64,000 bases of DNA from Arthrobacter terrae (GTDB taxonomy: Bacteria; Actinomycetota; Actinomycetes; Actinomycetales; Micrococcaceae): contig NZ_JADNYM010000016.1 of the NCBI RefSeq assembly GCF_015708085.1, positions 1 to 64,000 on the forward strand, read 5' to 3'. The first letter of the stretch is position 1. Every line of letters starts with the position of its first letter. Below, piece by piece: positions 18,706 through 27,796 of the stretch. The notes under the pieces are model-generated. The model had not been told where the DNA came from and ran no database searches. It worked only from the letters and a program-made list of their open reading frames with translations. Made by a program: the position numbers and the translations under genes.

Positions 18706-19548
18706 ATGGATCCGTCAACACTCATTGGCCTGGCCCTGGCCTTCGGCGCGCTCTTCGGCATGGTCACCCTCGAAGGTGCCCATATCCAGTCCCTGCTGCT
18801 GCCGCCGCCGATGATTTTGGTCTTCGGCGGAACGTTGGCCGTCGGCCTGGCGGGTTCCACGCTCAAAGATGTGATCCAGGCGTGGAAGGCGCTGCCGGTA
18901 GCCATTAAGGGCAAGACCACGCCGCCGCAGCAAAGCATCGACCAGGTGGTGAAACTCGCGGAAACGGCCCGAAGCGAAGGTCTGCTCGCCCTGGAGCAGG
19001 AAGCGGCCAAGGTAACCGATCCGTTCCTGCGTGGCGCGCTGCAGAGCATTGCGGACGGCACCGACGGCGACGAGCTGCGGATGATGCTCGAGGACGAGGT
19101 GGCGACCAAAATCAAAACCGATCATGGGGCCGCCAAATTCTTCAATAGTCTCGGCGGTTACGCACCGACTGTAGGGATCATCGGCACGGTCGTTTCACTG
19201 ACCCACGTCCTGGAGAACCTCAGCAGCCCGGACAAATTGGGCCCCATGATCGCCAGCGCTTTTGTGGCAACACTCTGGGGCCTGCTGTCGGCGAACTTCA
19301 TCTGGCTTCCGATCGGCAGCCGGATGGGGCGGGTTTCGGAGCTGGAGGTGGAGCGGATGATGCTGCTGATGGAGGGCGTGCTGGCAGTCCAGGCCGGAAG
19401 CCAGCCCCTGGTGCTGCGGGAACGGCTAAAGGCTATGGTCCCTTCCCACGATCTCAAGGCCCCGGGTTCCAAGAGTAAGGACGCCGACGGTTCCAAGGGC
19501 TCCAAAGGTTCCAAGGGCTCCAAGAGCAAGGAAAAGGAAGCGGCGTGA
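18706..19548 (+). CDS. motA: Flagellar motor stator protein MotA
   Basis: 280 residues from ATG 18706. Membrane segments lie near the N-terminus (STLIGLALAFGALFGMVTLE; ILVFGGTLAVGLAGSTLKDV) and after residue 150 (GGYAPTVGIIGTVVSLTHVL; IASAFVATLWGLLSANFIWL), with the cytoplasmic loop between them that contacts FliG. The C-terminal tail is made of Ser-Lys-Gly repeats (SKGSKGSKGSKSKEKEAA). MotA/MotB form the ion-driven stator in the membrane. The stop overlaps the motB GTG by four bases. Confidence 0.94.
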   Translation: MDPSTLIGLALAFGALFGMVTLEGAHIQSLLLPPPMILVFGGTLAVGLAGSTLKDVIQAWKALPVAIKGKTTPPQQSIDQVVKLAETARSEGLLALEQEAAKVTDPFLRGALQSIADGTDGDELRMMLEDEVATKIKTDHGAAKFFNSLGGYAPTVGIIGTVVSLTHVLENLSSPDKLGPMIASAFVATLWGLLSANFIWLPIGSRMGRVSELEVERMMLLMEGVLAVQAGSQPLVLRERLKAMVPSHDLKAPGSKSKDADGSKGSKGSKGSKSKEKEAA

Positions 19549-20423
19549 GTGCACGTCCGCGCCGGCGGAATTTCGGCAAGCCGGCTGAACAGCACGCCGA
19601 TGAACGCTGGATGGCCTCTTACATGGACATGGTCACCGTGCTGATGTGCATGTTCATCGTGCTCTACGCCATGTCCACGGTGGACGCGAACAAGTTCGAG
19701 CGGCTGAAGAATTCACTCGCCACGGGCTTTGGCGTGGAGCAGACCACCAAGGTCGATACGGCCACCGGCGTCGTCGTCCCGCCGGACCAAGTAAATTCGG
19801 AAGCCGAGGGCTTTGCCGGTCCGGCCATCGTGCAGCCCAGCGCCGTACCGGCAGCGTCCGCCCCGGCAGAAGCCGCCCCGGCAGAAGCCACCCAAACGGA
19901 GCTGGCGGAGAAGGAAGTCGCGCGGCTGACAGCCCTCCGGGACAAGATGGCGGCCAACCTTTCAGCGATTGGCATGACTGCTGCCGTGAAGTTCAAAATC
20001 GACGAACGCGGTCTCACCGTCCGGTTGGTTAGTTCCGAGACTTTCTTCATGCCCGACGATGCCCGGCTGACAGCCCCAACGACTGCTGTCCTGGACGCGA
20101 TTGCGCCGGTTTTGGGGGAGGTTTCACTGGATGTCTCGGTGGAGGGAAACGCGGCGCTGGTGCCGGAGTCGATCCCGAATCCGCAGTATTGGGAAATCTC
20201 CGCCGCGCGGGCCACCAATGTGGTCCGCCACTTTATTGACGTGAACAAGATAGCCCAGCAGCGCATGGCGGCCGTCAGTTTTGGGGCTGCAAGACCGGTG
20301 GGCACCACCACCGCTGCAGACGATCTGGCGAAGAACCGGCGGGTGGATATTGTGGTGCTTTCCGACCAACCCGATAGCGTCCGCTCGCTGATTCCGCAAT
20401 TACTGAAATCTGCCGGACAGTAA
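19545..20423 (+). CDS. motB: Flagellar motor stator protein MotB
   Basis: 292 residues from GTG 19545. A single membrane segment near residues 24-43 has the channel aspartate D28 (SYMDMVTVLMCMFIVLYAMS). A linker rich in Ala/Pro/Glu is followed by an OmpA-like peptidoglycan-binding domain (WEISAARATNVVRHFIDVNK; DDLAKNRRVDIVVLSDQPDS). The usual HTD motif before the SAARA helix is replaced by a divergent stretch (VEGNAALVPESIPNPQY), so peptidoglycan binding may differ from the model proteins. fliM begins 39 nt later, after its own promoter; fliL, often found here, is absent. Confidence 0.93.
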   Translation: MSARPRRRNFGKPAEQHADERWMASYMDMVTVLMCMFIVLYAMSTVDANKFERLKNSLATGFGVEQTTKVDTATGVVVPPDQVNSEAEGFAGPAIVQPSAVPAASAPAEAAPAEATQTELAEKEVARLTALRDKMAANLSAIGMTAAVKFKIDERGLTVRLVSSETFFMPDDARLTAPTTAVLDAIAPVLGEVSLDVSVEGNAALVPESIPNPQYWEISAARATNVVRHFIDVNKIAQQRMAAVSFGAARPVGTTTAADDLAKNRRVDIVVLSDQPDSVRSLIPQLLKSAGQ

Positions 20424-20427
20424 CTGC

Positions 20428-20454
20428 TAACGGGGCGCAGATTTCGGCCGATAG
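20428..20454 (+). promoter_or_regulatory. Sigma-28-like promoter for fliM-flhA operon
   Basis: TAAC (20428-20431), 15 nt, GCCGATAG (20447-20454). Flanking bases match the fliC promoter (GCTAACGG before, T after). The transcript would start near 20460-20463, at or beside the fliM GTG, suggesting a leaderless or nearly leaderless mRNA. Confidence 0.75.
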
Positions 20455-20462
20455 TGGCAGAA

Positions 20463-21410
20463 GTGAGCGTTGTGCAAGAAGGAATCCTTGGTCTGTCAGC
20501 AGGTGCTGCAGCCGGCGGCACTGCCGGCGGTATAGCCGTACGGCCGGTTAAAAACGTCGAAATTTTCGACTTCGGGCGTCCGACGACGTTAACGCGCGAG
20601 CACAGCCGCGTCCTGGAGCTGGCGATGGAAACGTTTGCCCGGCAATGGGGTACGCACCTGAGCGCCCGGGTCAGGGTGAAATCGCTGATCGCATCAACCA
20701 CGGTCATCATGCAGACCTACGACGAGTATGCGGCGTCTTTGCCGTCGACGACGGCGATGGTGCTGTGTGCGCTGGAAGGCAACTCCGCGCAGGCCGTGAT
20801 CCAGTTTCCGACTGCGGCCGGTCTGGGTCTGGTGGTGCAGATGCTTGGCGGCGATGGGGGCCAGCGGCTTCCGCACCGGAAATTCACCCAGATTGAGCAG
20901 GCGCTGGTCATGGCTCTGATGGACGATGCCCTGGAAAACCTCCGCTATTCACTGGATTCGCTGCTCAGCGTTCCGATCAGCCTGGCCGGCATTCAGTACA
21001 ACGCACAGTTCGCCCAGGCCGCTGGTCCTTTGGACCTGATGATCGTTTCGGCTTTTAAAATCACGGTGGCCGGTGTCACGGCCCCGGCCACCGTGGCCAT
21101 CCCCGCAGAAATCCTGCTCCCGCACCTCGGCGCGGCGAATCCGGTGGATTCGCCCGAGCACAGCCGGGAACGGATCCTGGAGCAGCTGGTTCATGTGCCC
21201 GTGGATGTTTCACTGCAATTGACGCCAACGACGGTCCGTCCCAGCACCATCTTGAATCTCGCCGTCGGAGATCTCATTGAGCTGCCGCATCCGAAGGACC
21301 GTCCGGTTGATGTTGCCGTCGACGGGCTGCCGCTGGCCCACGCGGCGCTGGGCTCAAAAGGATCCCGCCTGGCCGGCGTCATCGTAACTACTGAGGAGAA
21401 CCCGCGATGA
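20463..21410 (+). CDS. fliM: Flagellar motor switch protein FliM
   Basis: 315 residues from GTG 20463. The core starts around residue 38 (FDFGRPTTLTREHSRVLELA, then METFARQWGTHLSARVRV) and includes YDEYAASLPSTTAMVLCALE. The C-terminal SpoA-like domain ends with GDLIELPHPKDRPVDVAVDG. FliM is the middle C-ring protein and the CheY-P target. A frame start three codons earlier (GTG 20454) overlaps the -10 box of the promoter, so I prefer 20463; GTG 20472 is another option. The first residues (VVQEGILGLSAG) loosely resemble the CheY-binding peptide. The stop overlaps fliN by ATGA. Confidence 0.92.
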   Translation: MSVVQEGILGLSAGAAAGGTAGGIAVRPVKNVEIFDFGRPTTLTREHSRVLELAMETFARQWGTHLSARVRVKSLIASTTVIMQTYDEYAASLPSTTAMVLCALEGNSAQAVIQFPTAAGLGLVVQMLGGDGGQRLPHRKFTQIEQALVMALMDDALENLRYSLDSLLSVPISLAGIQYNAQFAQAAGPLDLMIVSAFKITVAGVTAPATVAIPAEILLPHLGAANPVDSPEHSRERILEQLVHVPVDVSLQLTPTTVRPSTILNLAVGDLIELPHPKDRPVDVAVDGLPLAHAALGSKGSRLAGVIVTTEENPR

Positions 21411-22111
21411 GCGCGAATCAGACCCTGCACACCACCGCCGCCGCTGCCCTGGCGGAGCTACTGCCCACCATGACGCCCTTGACCGCTGCGGTGCACCCCG
21501 GCGGCCTTCCTGCCGGAGTTTCGGCAGCCGAGGCGGTGATGGCCTCATTTGTCGGCGCGCTGTCGGCCGATGTCGCCCTGGTGCTCACGGACGGAGCGTC
21601 CATGGCGGGCGCGGGCGGCGCCGCTCCCGGGCTTGTCTCGCTCCAGGATGTGCTCCGCCCCGCTTTCGAGCGCGCTACGTCCGTCTTGGGTGCCGGCGTG
21701 CTGGGCGAGTCCAGGACCGAGGATGCCTCTGCCCTCTTTGCGGACCAGGAAACTGTTGTATTTGAGCTCGGCGGCGCCGGTGCGGCGGGCTGGTTTGCCA
21801 TTCGCATCCGCGAACACGCGCTGTCGGGATCCGGTGCCCGGGCCACGGATGAATCGGTGCTGGGTAAACTCGGGCGGATCAACAATGTCGAGATGACGCT
21901 GACCGTCGAGATCGGCCGCACCCGCATGTCCGTCCGCGACGTGCTCGCGCTGGAACCGGGCCGCGTCATTGAACTGGACCGGTCCGCCGGCGCTCCTGCT
22001 GATGTGCTGCTCAACGGCCGCCTGATCGCCAAGGGCGAGGTCGTCGTCGTCGACCAGGACTATGCCATCCGAATTACGAAAATCCTCGACGTGGTTGAAG
22101 CGGCAAATTAG
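21407..22111 (+). CDS. fliN: Flagellar motor switch protein FliN
   Basis: 234 residues, longer than the E. coli FliN. The C-terminal SpoA domain is clear (NNVEMTLTVEIGRTRMSVRD; VLLNGRLIAKGEVVVVDQDY, then AIRITKILD). The first 145 residues form a separate Ala/Val-rich domain similar in layout to FliY-type FliN proteins; I do not see the CheC phosphatase motif. FliN forms the base of the C ring and helps deliver export cargo. It is coupled to fliM by a four-base overlap; fliO starts directly after the stop. Confidence 0.92.
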   Translation: MSANQTLHTTAAAALAELLPTMTPLTAAVHPGGLPAGVSAAEAVMASFVGALSADVALVLTDGASMAGAGGAAPGLVSLQDVLRPAFERATSVLGAGVLGESRTEDASALFADQETVVFELGGAGAAGWFAIRIREHALSGSGARATDESVLGKLGRINNVEMTLTVEIGRTRMSVRDVLALEPGRVIELDRSAGAPADVLLNGRLIAKGEVVVVDQDYAIRITKILDVVEAAN

Positions 22112-22612
22112 ATGGACACACTGATCCTCGCTTTGCGGGTGGTGCTTTCCCTTGGTGCGGTGATAGCCGTTCTGTGGTTGGTGCAGCGGCGCGTCAGCCG
22201 CGGCGCAGGCGTCCGCGGGGCTGCCGATCCGCTGAAGGTTGTTGCCCGTAAGGGTCTGGGCCAGAAGGCCTCGGTAGTGGTCATCGAAACAGGCGGCCAG
22301 CGGTTTTTGCTCGGTGTGACCGAGCATTCGGTCAATGTGCTCCATGAGTTGGAAGTACCCGCAGAGGAAGTGGCTGCAGCGGCGTTTGAGCATTCCCTCC
22401 AGCAGGCCAAAACAGCCGATCCATTCCTGACCACTGCAGATCTGGTCACTGCGGATCTGACCACCGCAGATCTGAACGGTTGCGCCGGGACTTTCCCCTC
22501 GCGCAGGGCCAGCCGTAACGTGCCGGCGGCGGGCGCCCTGGGCGGTTCAATCCTCGCCGCTGCCACCTGGCGGCAGGCCGCAGCCGCGGTCCGGAAAGGA
22601 CTGACCGGGTGA
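22112..22612 (+). CDS. fliO: FliO-like flagellar export accessory protein
   Basis: 166 residues. One membrane segment lies at the N-terminus (LILALRVVLSLGAVIAVLWL) and is followed by the FliO core (LGQKASVVVIETGGQRFLLG then VTEHSVNVLHEL). FliO helps assemble the FliPQR export gate. The tail contains a threefold TADL repeat encoded by near-identical 15-bp units around 22434-22478. It sits between fliN and fliP with a four-base overlap to fliP, the normal position. Confidence 0.88.
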   Translation: MDTLILALRVVLSLGAVIAVLWLVQRRVSRGAGVRGAADPLKVVARKGLGQKASVVVIETGGQRFLLGVTEHSVNVLHELEVPAEEVAAAAFEHSLQQAKTADPFLTTADLVTADLTTADLNGCAGTFPSRRASRNVPAAGALGGSILAAATWRQAAAAVRKGLTG

Positions 22613-23571
22613 CGGCCATCGTCACAGCACGGGTGGGCAGGCGTGTGGTGCTGCTGGTACTGGCGCTGCTGGCCGCCGCGGCACTGTTGCTGGTTGGCTC
22701 CGCCAGCGCCCAGGCCGCACCGCAGCTGCAGACTCAATCCGTGCAGACCCTGCAGATAAGCGCTCAGACCGTCCACCTTCCGGCCGCGCACCTTCAGGCC
22801 GCGCAGGCTCCGCAGGCGCACCTTCCGCTGGCGCCCGGGGATCCGACCGATCCCACCGCTCCGGCTGATCCGACTGACCCGGCCAGCCCTTCCTCACCCG
22901 ACGGCGGCGTGACGGTCCAGATCAACGGGCCGGACGGCACGCCGTCGTCCGCCGTTGTCACGCTGATCGGCATCACACTGTTGTCGGTGGCGCCGGCGCT
23001 GCTGCTGATGATGACCTCCTTCACGAAGATTTTCGTGGTGCTGGCAATGACCAGGAACGCCCTGGCCCTGCCGAACATTCCACCAAATCAGGTGCTGGCC
23101 GGACTGGCGTTGTTCCTGTCCTTTTTCATCATGATGCCGGTGCTGACGGACGTGAATAATCTGGCGGTCCAGCCGTATCTGAATGGCAATCTCGATTTTG
23201 GTGCGGCGATTGAGGCGGCGTCCAAGCCGCTGCAGACCTTCATGCTGGCGCACACACGGCAGGAGGACATCGCGCTTATGACGCGGGCGGCGGGAATGGA
23301 TAACCCCGCCAGCGCCGCCGATGTCCCGATGACTACGCTGATTCCGTCCTTTATGATTTCCGAACTGCGGGCTGCTTTCATCATCGGATTCGTCATTTTC
23401 ATTCCCTTCCTGATCATCGACATTGTGGTCTCCTCGGCCCTGATGTCGATGGGTATGATGATGCTGCCGCCGGTGATGGTCTCACTACCGTTCAAAATTC
23501 TGCTGTTCATCCTGGTGGACGGCTGGGGCCTGGTTATTACCGCCCTGATCCAAAGTTACCGGGGCGGCTGA
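22609..23571 (+). CDS. fliP: Flagellar export gate protein FliP
   Basis: 320 residues from GTG 22609. A signal-peptide-like N-terminus (VVLLVLALLAAAALLLVGSA) is followed by a roughly 80-residue Gln/Ala/Pro-rich linker not found in model FliP. The conserved gate domain then begins: VVTLIGITLLSVAPALLLMM, RNALALPNIPPNQVLAGLAL, then DIVVSSALMSMGMMMLPPVM and SLPFKILLFILVDGW. FliP forms the core of the export channel with FliQ and FliR. The stop overlaps fliQ by one base. Confidence 0.95.
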   Translation: MTAIVTARVGRRVVLLVLALLAAAALLLVGSASAQAAPQLQTQSVQTLQISAQTVHLPAAHLQAAQAPQAHLPLAPGDPTDPTAPADPTDPASPSSPDGGVTVQINGPDGTPSSAVVTLIGITLLSVAPALLLMMTSFTKIFVVLAMTRNALALPNIPPNQVLAGLALFLSFFIMMPVLTDVNNLAVQPYLNGNLDFGAAIEAASKPLQTFMLAHTRQEDIALMTRAAGMDNPASAADVPMTTLIPSFMISELRAAFIIGFVIFIPFLIIDIVVSSALMSMGMMMLPPVMVSLPFKILLFILVDGWGLVITALIQSYRGG

Positions 23572-23849
23572 TGGATACCAGTGCAGTTATGGACATCGGA
23601 GCGCAGGCGCTTTTGTTGGCGGCCAAGCTGGCCGCACCCGTTTTGTTGACGGCACTGGCCGTGGGTTTGTTGATTTCGCTGCTGCAGTCCATCACGCAGA
23701 TACAGGAAGTCACGCTGTCCTTCGTGCCCAAAGCGGTGGCGGTGGCCCTGGTGCTGCTGGTCGCCGGGCATTGGATGATCAGCGAAACGGTGACCTTCAC
23801 ACATGAAATGTTTGCGCGGATCCCCGGCCTGCTCAACGGCGGCGGCTAA
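23571..23849 (+). CDS. fliQ: Flagellar export gate protein FliQ
   Basis: 92 residues with two membrane helices (LLLAAKLAAPVLLTALAVGL; VPKAVAVALVLLVAGHWMIS) joined by the conserved loop LLQSITQIQEVTLSF, which identifies FliQ. It is part of the FliPQR export gate. It overlaps fliP by one base, and fliR begins one base after its TAA. Confidence 0.96.
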   Translation: MDTSAVMDIGAQALLLAAKLAAPVLLTALAVGLLISLLQSITQIQEVTLSFVPKAVAVALVLLVAGHWMISETVTFTHEMFARIPGLLNGGG

Positions 23850-23850
23850 C

Positions 23851-24609
23851 GTGGCGCTGACACTGAATCCGGCCTGGCTGGAAGCCTTGATGCTGGCCAG
23901 CGTGCGGATGATCGCGTTTTTCGTGGTAGCCCCCCCGTTCTCCTACAACGGCTTTCCAATCCGGATCAAAGCCATGTTGGGACTGGGGCTGGCGCTGGCC
24001 GTCTCGCCGCGGGTGGCCTCAACGTACAAGTCCCCGGATACAGCCGGTTTTATCACGGCTCTGGTCCTGGAGATTGTGGTCGGAGCGACCTTGGGGTTTT
24101 TGGTCATGCTGATCTTTTCCGCTATCCAATCCGCCGGAAGCCTGATTGACATGTTCGGCGGATTCCAGATGGCGCAGGCCTTCGACCCGCAGGCCATGCT
24201 TAATGGCGCCCAGTTCACCCGTCTATTTCAGATGACTTCTCTTGCTCTACTGTTCGTTACGGACGGTTACCAGTTGGTCATTGGCGGCATGATCCGCAGT
24301 TTCACCGCACTCCCGCTCGGTGGCGGGATCAATCTCAGCCACCCGATCCAGGCGATGACTGCGGCCACCGGACAGATGTTCCTGGCGGCCGTGCAGATCG
24401 CCGGGCCGCTGCTGGTGGTGCTGTTTTTGGCCGACGTCGGGCTGGGCTTGCTGACAAGGGTGGCCCCGGCGCTGAACGCCTTTGCGCTGGGCTTCCCGCT
24501 GAAAATTTTCCTCACGCTGACCCTGGCAGGCGCGGTTTACGCCGCGCTGCCCCGGATTGTTGCAGCCCTTGCCGGCCAGGCTTTCAGCCAGTTGTCGGGA
24601 GGCGGCTAG
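23851..24609 (+). CDS. fliR: Flagellar export gate protein FliR
   Basis: 252 residues from GTG 23851. Six or so membrane segments are visible (MLASVRMIAFFVVAPPFSYN; LVLEIVVGATLGFLVMLIFS). The FliR signature FGGFQMAQAFDPQAM and the C-terminal LNAFALGFPLKIFLTLTLAG are present. An in-frame ATG at 23803 lies inside fliQ and is rejected. FliR completes the PQR channel. The gene ends directly before flhB. Confidence 0.95.
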   Translation: MALTLNPAWLEALMLASVRMIAFFVVAPPFSYNGFPIRIKAMLGLGLALAVSPRVASTYKSPDTAGFITALVLEIVVGATLGFLVMLIFSAIQSAGSLIDMFGGFQMAQAFDPQAMLNGAQFTRLFQMTSLALLFVTDGYQLVIGGMIRSFTALPLGGGINLSHPIQAMTAATGQMFLAAVQIAGPLLVVLFLADVGLGLLTRVAPALNAFALGFPLKIFLTLTLAGAVYAALPRIVAALAGQAFSQLSGGG

Positions 24610-25743
24610 ATGGCCGATTCCCAGGAGCGGACCGAGAACGCAACCGACAAGCGGATGAAGGAAGTCCGGTCCAAGGGTCAGTTGTCCCGGTCCCAGGACG
24701 TTACCGCCTGGCTCGGCGTGGGGGCCGCTGCCGTCATGCTTCCGGTCACCATTGCCCGGGCAGGAGACGCGGCGGCGGATCAGCTGTTCACGCTTCGCTC
24801 CATTGCGTCCAGCCCGGATCCCGGTGCGGCGCTTTCGGCCCTGGGCGCGGGCTGTGCGTCGCTGGCTGGTTCGTTGACTCCGATGCTGATCGTGGTGGCA
24901 CTGGCGGTGCTGGCGGGATCGGCGCTGCAGGGCGGTGTGCACTTCAAGAAATTCGAGGTGAAGTTTGATCACTTCGATCTATTGAAGGGGCTCAAACGCG
25001 TCCTGGGAACCCAGGCGTTGTGGGGCGGACTGAAAGCGCTGCTGAAGACTGCCGTCGTGGCGCTGGTGCTGTACGTTGTGATCCAGGGCCTCATGCCGGT
25101 GCTGCTTAACGCCGGTGGTCTGTCCATCAGCGCCCTGACGTCCGCGGCGGGCGACGGCGCCGCATCGATGCTCGAGTTTGCTGTTGCGGCCGGTTTGGTA
25201 CTCGCCGCCGCGGATGTCATTGTCGTGATGCGGCGGAACCGGAAGAAAACCCGGATGACCAAGCGGGAGGTCAAGGATGAGAACAAAAACACCGACGGCG
25301 ACCCGCTGATCAAGTCCCAGCGCCGTTCCCGGCAACTCGCCATGAGCCGGAACCGGATGATCGCCGCCATCTCAGGTGCCGACGTCGTCCTGCTGAACCC
25401 GACGCATCTGGCCGTTGCGCTGACCTACGAAGCAGGGAAATCGGCTCCGCGGGTAGTGGCTAAGGGGGCAGGACACATGGCGGCGCGGATCCGTAAGGAG
25501 GCCGAGGCGACCGGGGTGCCGATGATCCGTGACGTTCCGCTGGCCCGGGCGCTGCATGCCGGCTGCGCGATCGGCGCGGAGATTCCGCTGGAGCATTACG
25601 ATTCCGTGGCGCGCGTGCTGGCGTTCGTGATGGCGATGAAGTCCCGCGGCAGATCCGGTACGGCCGGGCGGGCCCGGTCCCGCGCAGCACAAGCCAGCAC
25701 AGCCAGCACAGCCAGCACCCGCTTAAGTTCAGAAGGAATCTAG
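24610..25743 (+). CDS. flhB: Flagellar export switch protein FlhB
   Basis: 377 residues. The N-terminus ERTENATDKRMKEVRSKGQL then SRSQDV is the FlhB signature. Four membrane segments follow, and the cytoplasmic domain has the autocleavage motif NPTH at residues 263-266. Cleavage between Asn and Pro switches export from hook to filament substrates, working with FliK. The ATG follows the fliR stop directly. The Ser/Thr/Ala-rich tail (ASTASTAST) is a short repeat. flhA starts 1 nt after the stop. Confidence 0.96.
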   Translation: MADSQERTENATDKRMKEVRSKGQLSRSQDVTAWLGVGAAAVMLPVTIARAGDAAADQLFTLRSIASSPDPGAALSALGAGCASLAGSLTPMLIVVALAVLAGSALQGGVHFKKFEVKFDHFDLLKGLKRVLGTQALWGGLKALLKTAVVALVLYVVIQGLMPVLLNAGGLSISALTSAAGDGAASMLEFAVAAGLVLAAADVIVVMRRNRKKTRMTKREVKDENKNTDGDPLIKSQRRSRQLAMSRNRMIAAISGADVVLLNPTHLAVALTYEAGKSAPRVVAKGAGHMAARIRKEAEATGVPMIRDVPLARALHAGCAIGAEIPLEHYDSVARVLAFVMAMKSRGRSGTAGRARSRAAQASTASTASTRLSSEGI

Positions 25744-25744
25744 A

Positions 25745-27796
25745 GTGAACCGCAACTTCTCCAAGCTCGTCGTCCCGGTGGGCGTGGTCGGCGTCATTAT
25801 GCTGCTGATCGTACCGATCCCGTCGTCGCTGCTGGACGTGCTGATTATCATCAACATTTCGCTGGCGCTGGTGACGCTGCTGACCACCATGTTCGTGAAG
25901 AAGCCGTTGGACTTTTCCGTCTTCCCCTCGCTGCTGTTGGTGGCCACGCTGTTCCGGCTGGGGCTCAATGTTTCCTCCACCCGGCTGGTGCTGGGCGAGG
26001 CCCACGCCGGTGCGGTGATCCAAGCCTTTGGCAAGGTCACCGTCGGCGGATCACTGATCATCGGTTCTGTGATCTTCATGCTGCTGGTGGTCATCCAGTT
26101 TGTGGTGGTGACCAAGGGAGCCGAACGCGTGGCCGAGGTCGGAGCGCGCTTCACCCTGGACGCCATGCCGGGCAAGCAGATGGCCATTGACGCGGACCTC
26201 AACGCCGGTCTCATCACGGATGTCCAGGCCCGCGAGCGCCGGGCGGAGGTTTCCGCGGAGGCGGATTTCTACGGTGCCATGGATGGTGCGTCCAAATTCG
26301 TCAAGGGCGATGCCATTGCCGGCATTATCATTATTGTCATTAACCTGGTGGGCGGCATCGCCATTGGCATGGCGCAGCGCGGGATGTCCATCACCGATGC
26401 GCTCAATACCTACGCGCTGCTGACCATCGGCGACGGCCTGGTAACCCAGATTCCCGCCCTGCTCATGGCTGTTTCCACCGGTATGATCGTTACCCGCTCA
26501 AACGCCGAATCGGACATGGGCACCACGGCATCCTCTCAGTTGGGGCAGTCCCGGACGGCACTGCAGATTGCCGGCCTGGCCGCCATTGCAATGGGACTGA
26601 TTCCGGGCATGCCCGTGATTCCGTTCATGCTGGTGGGCCTGGGCCTGCTGATTGCATCGCAGCGGATCAAGACCAAGGACCGGGCGGACAAGGCCGCCAG
26701 CGCTGCCGCGGCTGCACTGGAAGCCGCTGTTCCCAGGTCGGAAACCACCGAGGACCTGATCGAAGCGATGCGGGTGCACGCAGTGGAGATTCTGCTGGCC
26801 CCGGATCTGGTGGACCTGGTCTCCGGCGCCTCCGATGACCTGCTGGCCAGGGTGCGCTCGCTGCGGCACAAAATTGCCATGGAGCTAGGCCTGGTGGTTC
26901 CGCCGGTGCGCACGCGCGACAGCGTGGAGCTGGCCTCGGGCACCTATGTGATCCGGATTGCCGGGGTGGAAGCCGGGCGCGGCAGCGCGCCGGGGGGCAA
27001 GGTTCTGGCCCTTGGGGATAATCTGGACGGGCTGCCCGGGATCACCACGGCCGAGCCGGTGTTCGGCCTGGCCGGCAAATGGATTCCGGCGGAAATGCGG
27101 CACAGCGCCGAGATGGCCGGTGCCACCGTCATTGACCGGGTTTCGGTGCTTGTCACGCATCTGTCCGCCATCGTCACGGACAACGCCGCACGGCTGCTCT
27201 CCCGCGAGGACGTCCGGGTGCTGACCGATGGCGTACGGGCGGTCAACCCGTCCGCCGTGGAGGAGCTTATCCCCGGGACCCTGTCGCTGGCCGAGGTGCA
27301 ACGTGTCCTGCAGGGACTACTGGCGGAGCAGGTGCCGATCAATGATCTGCCGCGAATCTACGAGGCTTTGACCCTGCGGGCGAAGGCGGGCACTGACCCC
27401 GAGGGTCTGATTGAGGCCTCCCGGCAGGCGCTGGGCCCCGCGCTCGCGGCCAAATACCTGGACGGACAAACGTTGTCCGTGATCATGATCGATCCGCTGC
27501 TGGAACAGTCCATGCTGGAGGCGGTGCGGGTCTCCGAGCACGGCACCCAGATTGTGATGGATGCCGGCTGGATTGAAAACGTGCTGGACTCGCTGAAAAC
27601 ATCGGTCGACGCCGCGGGCGCGATGGGCCGGGACGTGGTCCTGGTCTGCGCGCCGGCGTTGCGGCCGGCTATCCGGCGCCTCGTCTCGGCACAGTCCGCC
27701 GGCTTGCCGGTACTGTCGTATCAGGAGGCGTCGGCGGCCAATGTGGCCATTGAAACGGTAGGGGTGGTGCGCAGTGCCGAACAGATTTCAGCTTAG
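25745..27796 (+). CDS. flhA: Flagellar export protein FlhA
   Basis: 683 residues from GTG 25745 (AGAAGGA 6 nt upstream). The N-terminal half has eight membrane segments and the family motif LLVATLFRLGLNVSSTRLVL; the cytoplasmic loop contains GARFTLDAMPGKQMAIDADL and AGLITDVQARERR, the FHIPEP signature. The C-terminal half is the soluble ring that docks chaperone-cargo complexes. The 3' end overlaps the next gene by 23 nt. Confidence 0.97.
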   Translation: MNRNFSKLVVPVGVVGVIMLLIVPIPSSLLDVLIIINISLALVTLLTTMFVKKPLDFSVFPSLLLVATLFRLGLNVSSTRLVLGEAHAGAVIQAFGKVTVGGSLIIGSVIFMLLVVIQFVVVTKGAERVAEVGARFTLDAMPGKQMAIDADLNAGLITDVQARERRAEVSAEADFYGAMDGASKFVKGDAIAGIIIIVINLVGGIAIGMAQRGMSITDALNTYALLTIGDGLVTQIPALLMAVSTGMIVTRSNAESDMGTTASSQLGQSRTALQIAGLAAIAMGLIPGMPVIPFMLVGLGLLIASQRIKTKDRADKAASAAAAALEAAVPRSETTEDLIEAMRVHAVEILLAPDLVDLVSGASDDLLARVRSLRHKIAMELGLVVPPVRTRDSVELASGTYVIRIAGVEAGRGSAPGGKVLALGDNLDGLPGITTAEPVFGLAGKWIPAEMRHSAEMAGATVIDRVSVLVTHLSAIVTDNAARLLSREDVRVLTDGVRAVNPSAVEELIPGTLSLAEVQRVLQGLLAEQVPINDLPRIYEALTLRAKAGTDPEGLIEASRQALGPALAAKYLDGQTLSVIMIDPLLEQSMLEAVRVSEHGTQIVMDAGWIENVLDSLKTSVDAAGAMGRDVVLVCAPALRPAIRRLVSAQSAGLPVLSYQEASAANVAIETVGVVRSAEQISA

